Shown piece after piece: positions 1 to 7,988 of a stretch of DNA of 64,000 bases (positions within the stretch are counted from its first letter, which is position 1; the number at the start of each line of letters is the position of its first letter). A model generated the notes under the pieces. It saw only the letters and a program-made list of their open reading frames with translations. It ran no database searches and was not told where the DNA came from. The stretch spans positions 682,001 through 746,000 of the forward strand of contig JAZKUF010000001.1 of NCBI GenBank assembly GCA_036625225.1, written 5' to 3'. The position numbers and the translations under genes are program-made. The stretch is from Accumulibacter jenkinsii (GTDB lineage Bacteria > Pseudomonadota > Gammaproteobacteria > Burkholderiales > Rhodocyclaceae).

Positions 1-405
1 GTCGAGGCCTGCAGCGCCATCATCGCGTTGACGCTCTACACCGCTGCCTACATGTCGGAGGATGTGCGCAGCGGCATCCGCTCGATTCCCCGCCAGCAGT
101 TGGAAGCGGCGCGGGCGCTCGGTTTCGGCTTTGTCGCCAGCCTGCGACGGGTGGTGCTGCCGCAGGCGCTGCGCGTCACGATTCCACCCCTGATTTCGCA
201 GACGCTCAACCTCTGGAAGGACACCAGCATCGCCACCGTCATCGGTGTCGCCGAACTGATGTATCAGGCCGCCAAGGTTGAAAGCGCCAGTTTCCGCAGC
301 TTCGAGGCTTTCGCCTTCGCCTCGGCCGCTTATCTCGGCATCTCTCTCCTGATTGCCGGCGCCGCCGGCTGGTATCAGGCGCGCTTCCCGGTCCGAGCGA
401 CATGA
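1..405 (+). CDS. Polar amino-acid ABC transporter permease, C-terminal part
   Basis: The reading frame is open from the first base, so the start lies outside the window. The visible 134 residues hold the permease signature that docks on the ATPase (EAARALGFGF...LRRVVLPQALR, roughly residues 33-60 of the visible part) and two hydrophobic segments. This is typical of HisM/GlnP-type inner-membrane permeases, about 220 residues in full. Its stop overlaps the next permease start (ATGA), so the two are translationally coupled and probably form a heterodimer. An ATPase follows; any binding protein must lie upstream, outside the window. The substrate (glutamate/aspartate, glutamine or similar) cannot be told from sequence alone. 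Confidence 0.88.
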   Translation, partial: VEACSAIIALTLYTAAYMSEDVRSGIRSIPRQQLEAARALGFGFVASLRRVVLPQALRVTIPPLISQTLNLWKDTSIATVIGVAELMYQAAKVESASFRSFEAFAFASAAYLGISLLIAGAAGWYQARFPVRAT

Positions 406-1100
406 TTGACCTGATCGACACCTACTGGCTGTATTTCCTCGTCGGACAATATCCGCATGGGCCGCTGGGCGGCCTGGCGCTGACCCTGATCCTCGCCATA
501 CTCGGCCTGCTCTTCGCTTTTCCTCTTGGCCTCCTGCTGGGCATGGCCAGGGTCAGCCCCTGGCCATGCGTGCGCTGGCCGGTGAGCGCGCTGATCCATG
601 TCGTCCGTGGCACACCGCTGCTGATGGTGGTCTTCTGGGCCTACTTCTTCCTCCCCGGCCTGACCGGGCAAAACACCGACCAGTTCTGGACCATGCTGAC
701 CGCCCTGGTGATCTTCGACGCCGCCTACCTGGCGGAGATCATCCGCGCCGGCATCCACGGGATTGCCAGGGGACAGACCGAAAGCGCCCGCTCGCTGGGA
801 TTCAGCTATCTGGATGCGATGCGTCTGGTGATCCTGCCGCAGGTGGTGCGCAACATGCTGCCCTCGCTGGTCAACCAGTTTGTGTCGACGATCAAGGCAA
901 CCTCCCTCGGCTATATCATTGGCTTGACCGAAGTCTCTTTCATCGCCACCCAGATCAACACCCAGGTGCTGACCAGGCCAGCGGAGGTCTATCTGCTGCT
1001 CGGCCTGACCTATTTCATTCTCTGCTTCGGCCTCTCTCGCTTTGCATTCTGGCTGGAGCGCCATCACCAACAACGCACGATGGCCAAGGCACACGCATGA
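402..1100 (+). CDS. Polar amino-acid ABC transporter permease
   Basis: This 232-residue inner-membrane protein has the HisM/GlnP/GltK architecture: an N-terminal hydrophobic stretch, several transmembrane segments and the cytoplasmic ATPase-docking loop (TESARSLGFSYLDAMRLVILPQ, split around residues 126-147). It pairs with the preceding permease to form the channel. The start is the ATG overlapping the upstream stop, and its own stop overlaps the ATPase start in the same ATGA arrangement, so the three genes are one tightly coupled operon. The family is clear; which polar amino acid is carried is not. Confidence 0.92.
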   Translation: MIDLIDTYWLYFLVGQYPHGPLGGLALTLILAILGLLFAFPLGLLLGMARVSPWPCVRWPVSALIHVVRGTPLLMVVFWAYFFLPGLTGQNTDQFWTMLTALVIFDAAYLAEIIRAGIHGIARGQTESARSLGFSYLDAMRLVILPQVVRNMLPSLVNQFVSTIKATSLGYIIGLTEVSFIATQINTQVLTRPAEVYLLLGLTYFILCFGLSRFAFWLERHHQQRTMAKAHA

Positions 1101-1840
1101 TCCAGATTGAAAAAATCAACAAGTGGTACGGCAGCTACCATGCCCTGGTGGACGTCACCGAGAACGTGGCCAAGGGCGAGGTGGTCGTCGTTTGCGGCCC
1201 ATCGGGATCGGGGAAATCGACCCTGATCCGCACGCTCAACCGGCTGGAGCCGATCCAGTCCGGGCGCATCGTCATCGACGGCGTCGACGCCCACGCTCCG
1301 CGCGTCAGGATCAATACCTTCCGTTCGCATATTGGCTTCGTCTTCCAGCAGTTCAATCTGTTTCCGCATCTCAGCGTGCTCGAAAACTGCACGCTGGCGC
1401 CGACCCGCCTGCGCGGACTCAAGCCCTCCGAAGCCCGCGACGAGGCGCTGGCGTTACTCGACCGGGTCGGCCTGGCGGCCAAGGCACGCGCCTATCCGGG
1501 CGAGCTTTCGGGCGGGCAGCAACAGCGGGTAGCGATTGCCCGCGCGCTGGCCATGCGGCCGCCGCTGATGCTCTTCGACGAGCCGACCAGTGCGCTTGAC
1601 CCCGAGATGGTCGGCGAGGTGTTGCTGGTCATGCGCGATCTCGCCCGTGACGGCATGACCATGGTGTGCGTGACACATGAGATGGGTTTCGCGCGGGATG
1701 TCGCCGACCGCGTGCTGTTCATGGACGAGGGCAAGGTTCTCGAACGCGCGGAGCCGAGCGAATTCTTTGCCCGCCCCGAGCATCCGCGGCTGCGCCAGTT
1801 CCTGTCGGACATCCGCACGCCGTTTTCGCAAGCCGCCTGA
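1097..1840 (+). CDS. Polar amino-acid ABC transporter ATP-binding protein
   Basis: This 247-residue ATPase energises the two upstream permeases. Visible motifs are Walker A GPSGSGKST at residues 34-42, the Q-loop in VFQQFNLFPH, the ABC signature LSGGQQQR, Walker B LMLFDEPTSALD and the H-loop VTHEMGF. The FNLFPH and HEMGFAR wording is typical of the GlnQ/HisP/ArtP subfamily. The start is the ATG overlapping the permease stop; longer in-frame extensions upstream only shadow the permease gene. It is the last gene of the operon: downstream lie about 490 non-coding bases with a tandem repeat. Confidence 0.94.
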   Translation: MIQIEKINKWYGSYHALVDVTENVAKGEVVVVCGPSGSGKSTLIRTLNRLEPIQSGRIVIDGVDAHAPRVRINTFRSHIGFVFQQFNLFPHLSVLENCTLAPTRLRGLKPSEARDEALALLDRVGLAAKARAYPGELSGGQQQRVAIARALAMRPPLMLFDEPTSALDPEMVGEVLLVMRDLARDGMTMVCVTHEMGFARDVADRVLFMDEGKVLERAEPSEFFARPEHPRLRQFLSDIRTPFSQAA

Positions 1841-1912
1841 CCGCCGGGAAGCGCTGCCGGGCCGATCCGCGTGGAGCGCAAACCGGGATCAACTAGTCGA
1901 TTCCATCTCTCC

Positions 1913-2080
1913 GGGAGTGGCGCGTGACTCTCCGGGAGTCAATGTCATGTCTTGGAGAGTGGCGCGTGACCCTCCGGGAGTCAATGTCATGTCTTTGAGA
2001 GTGGCGCGTGACCCTCCGGGAGTCAATGTCATGTCTTTGAGAGTGGCGTCTGACTCCCGGAGAGTCAACTTCATGTCTGC
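1913..2080. repeat. Four-copy 42-bp tandem repeat (minisatellite)
   Basis: Units begin at 1913, 1955, 1997 and 2039, each exactly 42 bp, with a partial fifth after 2080. The core GAGAGTGGCGCGTGACCCTC is followed by CGGGAGTCAATGTCATGTCT. Copies 2 and 3 are nearly identical; copies 1 and 4 diverge. Within a unit GACTCTCCGGGAGTC, and in copy 4 GACTCCCGGAGAGTC, form a near-palindrome. Because 42 is a multiple of three, both strands stay open as 14-residue repeats, but no start site or other gene signal supports translation. The surrounding 1841-2335 stretch has no other feature I can support. Confidence 0.85.
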
Positions 2081-2335
2081 GGGAGTCGTCGGTCAGTCGT
2101 GAGGACCTGCCACTCGGGCTTGACGACTGGCACGCAGGTTCCGCCGCCTGGCGTGCGCCAGTGACAGAGCGGTGTGGCGGTCAGTTGACGGCGGTTGCGC
2201 CACTCCGGCGCACCCGGCCAAAGCGGTTGCTCATGGTATCCCGCAGGGCGTCGAGGGCCTTCCCCTTGCCATAGGGGACGAGACTGCGGGCCGGCTTATC
2301 GTCCCCGCTTCGACAGCGTTTGGCGACGGGATCGC

Positions 2336-2635
2336 TCAGGAGTGGATCTCGTGGTGCTGCACGCAGGGTTCGAACTCGAGCAGGAAGGCCGCGTCCTCCG
2401 GATAGTATCTGGCGCGAGCGATATCGGCGCCGGCAAAGGCGGCAATGGATTCGCGAGAATCCCAGAAGGTCAGCGTCGTGAAGTGCGTCCTCTCGCCCTC
2501 CGCACGCGTCAGGATGTAGGCGGCAAGATTGCCCGGGGTTCCCCGATAGTCCGGGAGCGCGCGCTCGCGCAGGAATGCGAGGTATTCGTCGGCCTTTGCG
2601 GTGGCGGTCATGCCATGCCAGATGCGAGCGATCAT
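2336..2635 (-). CDS. Antibiotic biosynthesis monooxygenase (ABM) family protein
   Basis: This 99-residue protein opens with MIARIWHGMT and contains the pattern of dimeric alpha+beta-barrel ABM proteins: a first strand, a helix with LAFLRERALPDYRGTPGN, then a strand pair ERTHFTTLTFWDSRESIAAF typical of the family. ABM-fold proteins act as small cofactor-free monooxygenases, haem-degrading enzymes or of unknown role; nothing here decides between them. A GGA-rich ribosome-binding stretch (AGGATCTTCC on the minus strand) precedes the ATG. It stands alone between the repeat region and the divergent taurine-type dioxygenase gene, so its role is not given by context. Confidence 0.78.
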   Translation of the reverse strand: MIARIWHGMTATAKADEYLAFLRERALPDYRGTPGNLAAYILTRAEGERTHFTTLTFWDSRESIAAFAGADIARARYYPEDAAFLLEFEPCVQHHEIHS

Positions 2636-3097
2636 GGAAGATCCTCCAGGTGTCCCCGGTCAGGAAAAGACCGCGTGACTTTCCCATCCCCGCCCAGCGA
2701 ACGTGGCGACCAGCAACCGGCGGTTTGGCGGCAATGAATTCCTGCCATGGCGTGCGGCGTGGCGGTCGAAGATTCCTGAACGGCGTCAATCCTGGCGCGA
2801 TGGCGCCGAGGGTGGTCGACAAGCCCGAACCGTTTCGCGCTGGTTGCGGACCCGCGATCCGGCTTCGTCATCGGTTGGGTTGCACGTAGCCACCGCAGTT
2901 CCTTGATCATCTTCTGGCTACCCCCGCTACGTCGCCAATCCGCTGGGACCGCGCCACTTTAGGCGGGCTTATAAGCTTGCGCGCCGACGCCTGATATTTA
3001 TTGCAGAAATAAATGGTTCGCCGGCGCGCGGCCGCTGCCTAGACTCTGTCGGCCGGGCATTGCCCGATCCTTCCACCGTCCCTACAGGAGTCTTCCC
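2636..3097. other. Gene-free stretch upstream of the tauD-like gene
   Basis: About 460 bases lie between two divergent genes. Several frames are open by chance because of GC content, but they have no family resemblance and overlap each other on both strands. The only structure I see is the AT-rich inverted-repeat region near 2967-3014, described separately. Confidence 0.6.
2967..3014 (+). promoter_or_regulatory. Inverted repeats upstream of the dioxygenase gene, candidate operator
   Basis: GCTTATAAGC at 2967-2976 is a perfect 10-bp palindrome. About 20 bases further, ATTTATT (2996-3002) and AATAAAT (3008-3014) form a perfect 7-bp inverted repeat around GCAGA. Both sit 80-130 bases before the dioxygenase ATG in an otherwise GC-rich gap. 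The GCTTATA element recurs upstream of other sulfur genes in the window. A LysR-type regulator such as CysB/Cbl/SsuR is the natural candidate, but that is inference. Confidence 0.45.
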
Positions 3098-3970
3098 ATG
3101 TCCAGACCCGAAAACCCCGTTCCCGGCTACAAACACCTTCTCATCGAGCCGTACACTCCCACCCTCGGGGCGCTGGTGCACGATGTCGACCTTGCCAGCA
3201 TCGGGGATGCCGGCACGCGTGGCGAGTTGCAGAAGGCGCTCGCCGAATTCCAGGTGCTCTTTTTCCGTAAACAGAAGCTGAGTGCGGCGGAGCAGGTGGC
3301 CGTGGCCCGCGTTTTCGGCGATCCCGACAAGGCCAAGGCCTTCTTCCCGCGACATGAATCGCAAAAGTTCATCGAGGTGCTCGAAGCGAGGCCGGGGGTC
3401 AATCGCTACGGCACCGATCAGTGGCACGCCGACATCACCTTTGCCGCCAACCCGCCGACGGGGACGGTTCTTTACGCCCATATCGTTCCCGAGTCCGGCG
3501 GCGATACCGTCTGGGCCAGTGCGACGGCGGTCTATGATTCGCTGCCGCGCTCGCTGCAGCTCCATCTCGAAGAACTCGAAGCGATTCACAGCTTCGAGCA
3601 CAGTGGCTGGCCCCAGTACTTCGCGGCGCTGCCCACCGGTGAAGCGCTTTACCGCCAGGCCAGGAACGATCACTTGCCGGTCGTGCACCCGGTGGTTCGC
3701 ACGCATCCGGTGACCGGCAGGAAACTCGTCTACGTGAACCCGAACTTCACCGACCGCATCAAGGGTCTTTCGCGCCAGGAGAGCGACGCCCTGCTGACCC
3801 TGCTCTTCAGCCGCTTCCAGCGCCCGGAATTCCAGGCCCGATTGCGCTGGCAGAAGAACACCCTCGCCGTCTGGGACAACCGTGCCACCGTCCACTACGC
3901 GCTCAGCGACTACGGCGACCAGCACCGCCTGCTGCACCGGGTCACCTTTGGCGAAGACCAGGCTTTCTGA
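3098..3970 (+). CDS. TauD/TfdA-family Fe(II)/2-oxoglutarate dioxygenase
   Basis: This 290-residue cytoplasmic enzyme probably oxygenates an organosulfonate (taurine-like) or alkyl sulfate to release sulfite or sulfate. The iron-binding facial triad is visible: H110 and D112 in WHADITF, and the distal H266 in ATVHYALSDY. The 2-oxoglutarate arginine is R277 or R281 near the C-terminus. Length and motif spacing match the TauD/AtsK group. The ATG is preceded by ACAGGAG. An SsuA-like sulfonate-binding protein follows 49 bases downstream on the same strand, supporting a sulfonate-sulfur role. TauD versus alkylsulfatase-type specificity (AtsK, SdsA-like substrates) cannot be settled by eye. Confidence 0.87.
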   Translation: MSRPENPVPGYKHLLIEPYTPTLGALVHDVDLASIGDAGTRGELQKALAEFQVLFFRKQKLSAAEQVAVARVFGDPDKAKAFFPRHESQKFIEVLEARPGVNRYGTDQWHADITFAANPPTGTVLYAHIVPESGGDTVWASATAVYDSLPRSLQLHLEELEAIHSFEHSGWPQYFAALPTGEALYRQARNDHLPVVHPVVRTHPVTGRKLVYVNPNFTDRIKGLSRQESDALLTLLFSRFQRPEFQARLRWQKNTLAVWDNRATVHYALSDYGDQHRLLHRVTFGEDQAF

Positions 3971-4019
3971 GCAGGCGTCACGGCATCCCCCCTCCAAATC
4001 TCCCTCTGAAAGGATTTTC

Positions 4020-5051
4020 ATGCAGCAGCAAACGCTTGCCCGATTGCGTCGGGTCGCGAGGCATCTCCTGCAGGCGGCGGCACTTGCCGCACTCGCCAGC
4101 GGCATCGTCGGCAACCCGGCCCAGGCCCAGGCCCTCGCCAGCAGCGCGCCGAAGGAATTGCGCATCGGCTACCAGAAGTACGGCACGCTGGTCATTCTCA
4201 AGGCGCGTGGCACCCTGGAGAAGCGCCTCGCTGACCAGGGGGTGGAGGTCAAATGGAGCGAGTTTCCGTTTGGGCCGCCCCTCCTGGAAGCGATCAACGT
4301 CGGCAGCATCGATGTCGGCACCGTTGGTGAATCGCCGCCGATCTTCGCGCAGGCGGCCGGCGCCGACCTGGTGTACATCGGCAACGAACCGCCGGCGCCG
4401 GCCGCCGAGGCGATCATCGTGCCCAAAGACTCGCCGATCAGGAGCGTGGCAGAACTCAAAGGAAGACGGGTGGCCGTGGCCAAGGGGTCGAATGCCAACT
4501 ACCTGCTGATCAAGCTGCTGGCAAAGGCGGGCCTGAAATTCGCCGACGTCGAAGTGGTCTACCTGCCGCCGGCAGACGCCCGCGCGGCTTTCGAAAGTGG
4601 TCGTGTCGATGCCTGGTCAATCTGGGATCCGTTCCTGGCAGCGAGCGAGAAGCAGCTGGGTGCGCGCATTCTGGCTGACGGCAGGGGTGTCGTCGCCAAT
4701 CACCAGTTCTATCTCGCGGCGCGTTCCTTTGCCCAGAAATACCCGGAGATCCTGAACATCCTGATCGAGGAAATCGACCGGATCGACCAGTGGGGCAGGC
4801 TCAATCCGAAGGAAGTGGCGAAGTTTCTCGCCCCGCAGATCGGTATCGATCTGGCGATCGTTGAGCTGGCTGCCGGCCGCCTCAGCTATGGCGTCAAGCC
4901 GGTCAGCGACCAGGTCCTGGCGCAGCAGCAGCAGATTGCCGACACCTTTTTCGAGCTTAAACTGGTGCCGAAGCAGGTCCGCGTGGCCGATGCGGCCTGG
5001 CAGGCCGGAAAGAAGACAGGGCAGCAGGCGCCAGGGCTTCGCTCGCCCTGA
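4020..5051 (+). CDS. Aliphatic sulfonate-binding periplasmic protein, SsuA-like, orphan
   Basis: This 343-residue solute-binding protein has an N-terminal signal peptide (basic start, hydrophobic LLQAAALAALAS, then AQAQA cleavage region near residue 37). The mature part begins with KELRIGYQKYGTLVILKARG, the SsuA opening. Further SsuA features are the GTVGESPPIFAQAAGADLVYIG and PPADARAAFESGRVDAW segments. It sits directly after the dioxygenase gene, with AAAGGA before the ATG, so the pair is likely co-transcribed. No permease or ATPase gene is adjacent; it may feed a transporter encoded elsewhere, for example at 20-22 kb or 25-28 kb. It closely resembles the protein encoded at 5401-6360. Confidence 0.9.
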   Translation: MQQQTLARLRRVARHLLQAAALAALASGIVGNPAQAQALASSAPKELRIGYQKYGTLVILKARGTLEKRLADQGVEVKWSEFPFGPPLLEAINVGSIDVGTVGESPPIFAQAAGADLVYIGNEPPAPAAEAIIVPKDSPIRSVAELKGRRVAVAKGSNANYLLIKLLAKAGLKFADVEVVYLPPADARAAFESGRVDAWSIWDPFLAASEKQLGARILADGRGVVANHQFYLAARSFAQKYPEILNILIEEIDRIDQWGRLNPKEVAKFLAPQIGIDLAIVELAAGRLSYGVKPVSDQVLAQQQQIADTFFELKLVPKQVRVADAAWQAGKKTGQQAPGLRSP

Positions 5052-5172
5052 GACTCTTCCCTGATCGTGGTCCCGGGAGGTTGGGCAGCCTGGCGCGACC
5101 AGGCCGCTCAGATCGGCAGCGGCAACTCGCGGTGCAGCCGTTCCAGACAAGGCAGGATTTCGAGCTTGCGCT

Positions 5173-5300
5173 TCAGGTCGAGCGCCGCCAGCGGCTCGGC
5201 GAGAGGGCGACGAAACCGAGCTCGGCATTGCCGGTACTGATGACCGGCCAAGTCAGCAGCGTGCGCAAGGGGGCAGTGAACAGCGAAGGGGTGGCCCGAT
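5173..5300 (-). pseudogene. Possible decayed ModA-like fragment
   Basis: On the minus strand one frame reads through LLTWPVISTGNAELGFVALS and then stops at 5173. The phrase TGNAELGFVALS is characteristic of the molybdate-binding protein ModA near its C-terminal third. There is no start, no upstream ModA sequence, and the downstream tail is in another frame. If real, this is a short relic. The rest of the 5052-5400 gap holds nothing else I can support. Confidence 0.3.
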
Positions 5301-5400
5301 TCGTCCGGATGGGGGCAGCAGCGCCGGGCGGAATTGCGCCCGCCAACGGCCGAAGCGTTGTTGCGTCAATCCCGGCTACCTGATCGGGTCGCTCCCGTTG

Positions 5401-6360
5401 TCAGCCCCTGGCTGGCAGCGACGCGTCCCTGACCCTGATCTCTTTGGGGATCAGCTTCAATTCGAAGAAGGTATCGGCGAGCTTCTGCTGCTCGGCAAGC
5501 ACCTGAAGGGTGATTGGCTTCACGACATTGCTGTAACGGCGGATGCCGAGTTCGACGACGGCCGGGTCCAGGCCCTGCAAAGGGGCAAGCTGGGCGGCGG
5601 CGGCCGGGTAGTTCCTGTTGATCCACTGGCCCTGCTTCTGCAATTCCTCGAACAGCAGGCCGATGACCTCGGGTCGCTTGCTGGCGAACTCACGCTCGGC
5701 GAGGAAGAAGGCGTAGTTGTTCACTACCCCCTTCCCGTCGGCCAGAATGCGCGCCTCGATCTGTTTTTCGGCGGCCGCCGTATAGGGGTCCCAGATCACC
5801 CAGGCATCGACGCTGCCCCGCTCGAAGGCGGCCCGGGCATCGGCCGGCGGCAGGAACACCGGTTGCACGTCGGCATACCTGAGGCCGTTTTTCTCCAGCA
5901 GCTTGACCAGCAGGTAATGGACGTTGGAACCCTTGTTGAGCGCCACCTTCCTGCCCTTGAGATCGGCCACGCTCCTGATCGCCGAGCCCTTGGGAACGAT
6001 CACCGCTTCGGCCGTCGGGGCGGCTTCCTCGTGACCGACATAAACGAAGCTGGCGCCGGCGGCCTGCGCGAAGATGGGCGGCGCTTCACCGACGTAGCCG
6101 AAATCGATCGCCCCGACGTTGAGCCCCTCCAGCAACTGGGGTCCGGCGGGAAATTCCACCCATTTCACCTCCAGCCCCTGCGCCCCCAGGCGTCTTTCGA
6201 CGGCGCCCTGGGCCTTGAGCAGGGTCAGCAGACTGGCCGACTTCTGGAAGCCGATGCGCAGCAGCTTCGGGTTGTACTCAGCCGAAGCCGGTTTCCAGAC
6301 AGTAGCGAGGGCGATGCCGGCGGCGAGGCCGAGTGTGGTCTTGAGGAACTGGCGTTTCAT
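5401..6360 (-). CDS. Aliphatic sulfonate-binding periplasmic protein, SsuA-like, second orphan
   Basis: This 319-residue solute-binding protein has a signal peptide MKRQFLKTTLGLAAGIALA ending near ASA at residue 27. The mature sequence LLRIGFQKSASLLTLLKAQG, then GYVGEAPPIFAQAAGASFVYVG and PPADARAAFERGSVDAWVIWDPY, are SsuA hallmarks. It is strikingly similar throughout to the protein at 4020-5051, down to the C-terminal ADTFFELKLIPKEIRVRDA, so the two are paralogues in convergent orientation. No permease or ATPase gene is next to it. The divergent gene to the right is metY, so the 6361-6662 gap carries both promoters. Confidence 0.9.
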   Translation of the reverse strand: MKRQFLKTTLGLAAGIALATVWKPASAEYNPKLLRIGFQKSASLLTLLKAQGAVERRLGAQGLEVKWVEFPAGPQLLEGLNVGAIDFGYVGEAPPIFAQAAGASFVYVGHEEAAPTAEAVIVPKGSAIRSVADLKGRKVALNKGSNVHYLLVKLLEKNGLRYADVQPVFLPPADARAAFERGSVDAWVIWDPYTAAAEKQIEARILADGKGVVNNYAFFLAEREFASKRPEVIGLLFEELQKQGQWINRNYPAAAAQLAPLQGLDPAVVELGIRRYSNVVKPITLQVLAEQQKLADTFFELKLIPKEIRVRDASLPARG

Positions 6361-6662
6361 CTGGAATCCTTGATCGGGTTGAAATGAAGATGGTCAGAGG
6401 CTAGCAAAACCTTCCTGGGCGCCAAAATCAGTTTTTCTTCGATGCATATGACCTTTGGGGAAATGACCGGCAGCGGCGCCGGGGAATATGGAAAGGTTTT
6501 TTTCTTCGTTCGTGATCCGCCGCCTCGGGGCTAACTTGTCGGGCTTGCGCGGCTTGCGGGAGCATTCTCCAGGAAGATCCGGAGAGTCTATTGGCCATGG
6601 GCAGCAGCCCTGCCCTCCGGCCGCCGCAGCCCTCCGAAACTATGTTCGAAAGGAATTCAAGC
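6361..6662. promoter_or_regulatory. Divergent promoter region between ssuA-like and metY genes
   Basis: About 300 bases separate the two divergent genes. CTTCGATGCATATGACC at 6437-6453 resembles CTTCGAAGCATATGGGTC near 28189-28206, also upstream of an SsuA-like gene, which suggests a shared control site. No riboswitch-like fold (SAM class) is obvious by eye. No clean -10/-35 pair stands out. Confidence 0.35.
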
Positions 6663-7988
6663 ATGAGCGACGCCAAACCGGATTACCGCTACGAGACCCT
6701 GCAGCTCCATGCCGGCCAGAGCCCTGCGCCGGGGACCAATGCACGGGCGGTGCCGATCTACCAGACCACTTCATACACCTTCAACGATGCCGAGCATGGC
6801 GCCCGCCTGTTCGCGCTGAAGGAGTTCGGCAATATCTACACCCGCATCATGAATCCGACCACCGACGTCTTCGAACAACGCCTCGCGGCCCTCGAAGGCG
6901 GCGTGGCGGCGGTCGCCACGAGTTCCGGGCAGGCGGCGCAGTTTCTGGCGCTGACCACGATTGCCCAGGCCGGCGACAACATCGTCTCCACCAGCTACCT
7001 CTACGGCGGCACCTACAACCAGTTCAAGGTCGCCCTGCCGCGGCTGGGAATCCACGTCAAGTTCGTCGATGGCGACGATCCGGAAGATTTCAGAAGCGCC
7101 ATCGACAGCCAGACCAAGGCCATCTATGTCGAAACCATTGGCAACCCCCGCTTCAACATCCCCGACTTCGAGGCCCTGGCCAGGATCGCTCACGATGCCG
7201 GCATCCCGCTGATCGTCGATAACACTTTCGGCGCTGCCGGCTATATCGCGCGACCCATCGACTACGGCGCCGACATCGTCGTCGCGTCGGCGACCAAGTG
7301 GATCGGCGGACATGGCACCTCGATCGGCGGCATCGTCGTCGATTCCGGCAGGTTCGAATGGGGCAACGGCAAGTTCCCGCTGTTCACCGATCCCGCTCCC
7401 GGCTACCACGGCCTCAATTTCTGGGAGGTGTTCGGCAGCGCCGGTCCCTTCGGCAACATCGCCTTCGCCATCCGCGCCCGGGTCGAAGGCCTGCGCGATT
7501 TTGGTCCCAGCCTTTCGCCCTTCAATGCCTTCCAGCTGATCCAGGGCGTAGAGACCCTGTCGCTGCGCGTGCAACGCCACATGGACAACGCCCTCGAACT
7601 GGCGCACTGGCTCGACTCACAGCCGCAGGTCGCCTGGGTCGAGTACAACGGCCTCGAATACAGCCCCTATCACCAACGGGCCAAAAAATACCTGAAGAAC
7701 GGCTTTGGTGCCGTCCTCAACTTCGGCATCAAAGGCGGCACCAGCGCAGCCCGGAAGTTTATCGACAACGTCAGGCTGGCCAGCCACCTGGCCAACGTCG
7801 GCGATGCCAAGACCCTGGTCATCCACCCGGCGTCGACGACCCACCAGCAACTGTCGGCCGCCGAGCAACAGAGCGCCGGCGTGCGCCCGGACCTGGTGCG
7901 GGTGTCAGTGGGCATCGAGCATATCGAGGACATCAAGACCGACTTCGCGCACGCCTTGCGCCGGTCTGGCCTCGAAGCGGCCGCGTGA
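6663..7988 (+). CDS. metY: O-acetylhomoserine sulfhydrylase (aminocarboxypropyltransferase)
   Basis: This 441-residue PLP enzyme joins sulfide to O-acetylhomoserine, giving homocysteine. The opening YETLQLHAGQSPAPGTNARAVPIYQTTSY (split at residue 20) and GGTYNQF motif are typical of MetY rather than MetB/MetC. The PLP lysine is K212 in SATKWIGGHG. The start was placed at 6663, behind AAAGGAA; an in-frame ATG 24 codons earlier lacks this site and adds an unconserved leader. The next gene, metX, overlaps its stop by GTGA, so the acetyl donor-making enzyme and the sulfhydrylase are coupled. The substrate sulfide would come from sulfonate and sulfate assimilation genes nearby. Confidence 0.95.
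   Translation: MSDAKPDYRYETLQLHAGQSPAPGTNARAVPIYQTTSYTFNDAEHGARLFALKEFGNIYTRIMNPTTDVFEQRLAALEGGVAAVATSSGQAAQFLALTTIAQAGDNIVSTSYLYGGTYNQFKVALPRLGIHVKFVDGDDPEDFRSAIDSQTKAIYVETIGNPRFNIPDFEALARIAHDAGIPLIVDNTFGAAGYIARPIDYGADIVVASATKWIGGHGTSIGGIVVDSGRFEWGNGKFPLFTDPAPGYHGLNFWEVFGSAGPFGNIAFAIRARVEGLRDFGPSLSPFNAFQLIQGVETLSLRVQRHMDNALELAHWLDSQPQVAWVEYNGLEYSPYHQRAKKYLKNGFGAVLNFGIKGGTSAARKFIDNVRLASHLANVGDAKTLVIHPASTTHQQLSAAEQQSAGVRPDLVRVSVGIEHIEDIKTDFAHALRRSGLEAAA

Noticed and set aside
566..1096. Long open frame running into the amino-acid ABC ATPase gene from inside the permease gene
   Set aside because: It is the permease read in another frame; the ATPase family start is the ATG at 1097 overlapping the permease stop.
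2172..2910. Several open frames of 70-210 codons on both strands around the ABM gene
   Set aside because: They overlap each other, show no family features and owe their openness to high GC; only the ABM frame at 2336-2635 reads as a protein.
5081..5383. 100-codon plus-strand open frame between the two ssuA-like genes
   Set aside because: The sequence is low-complexity and not family-like; the opposite strand shows a better, though weak, ModA-like relic.
7298..7984. Extension of the metX frame far into metY
   Set aside because: It is Arg/Pro-rich shadow translation; MetX similarity begins right after the GTG at 7985.
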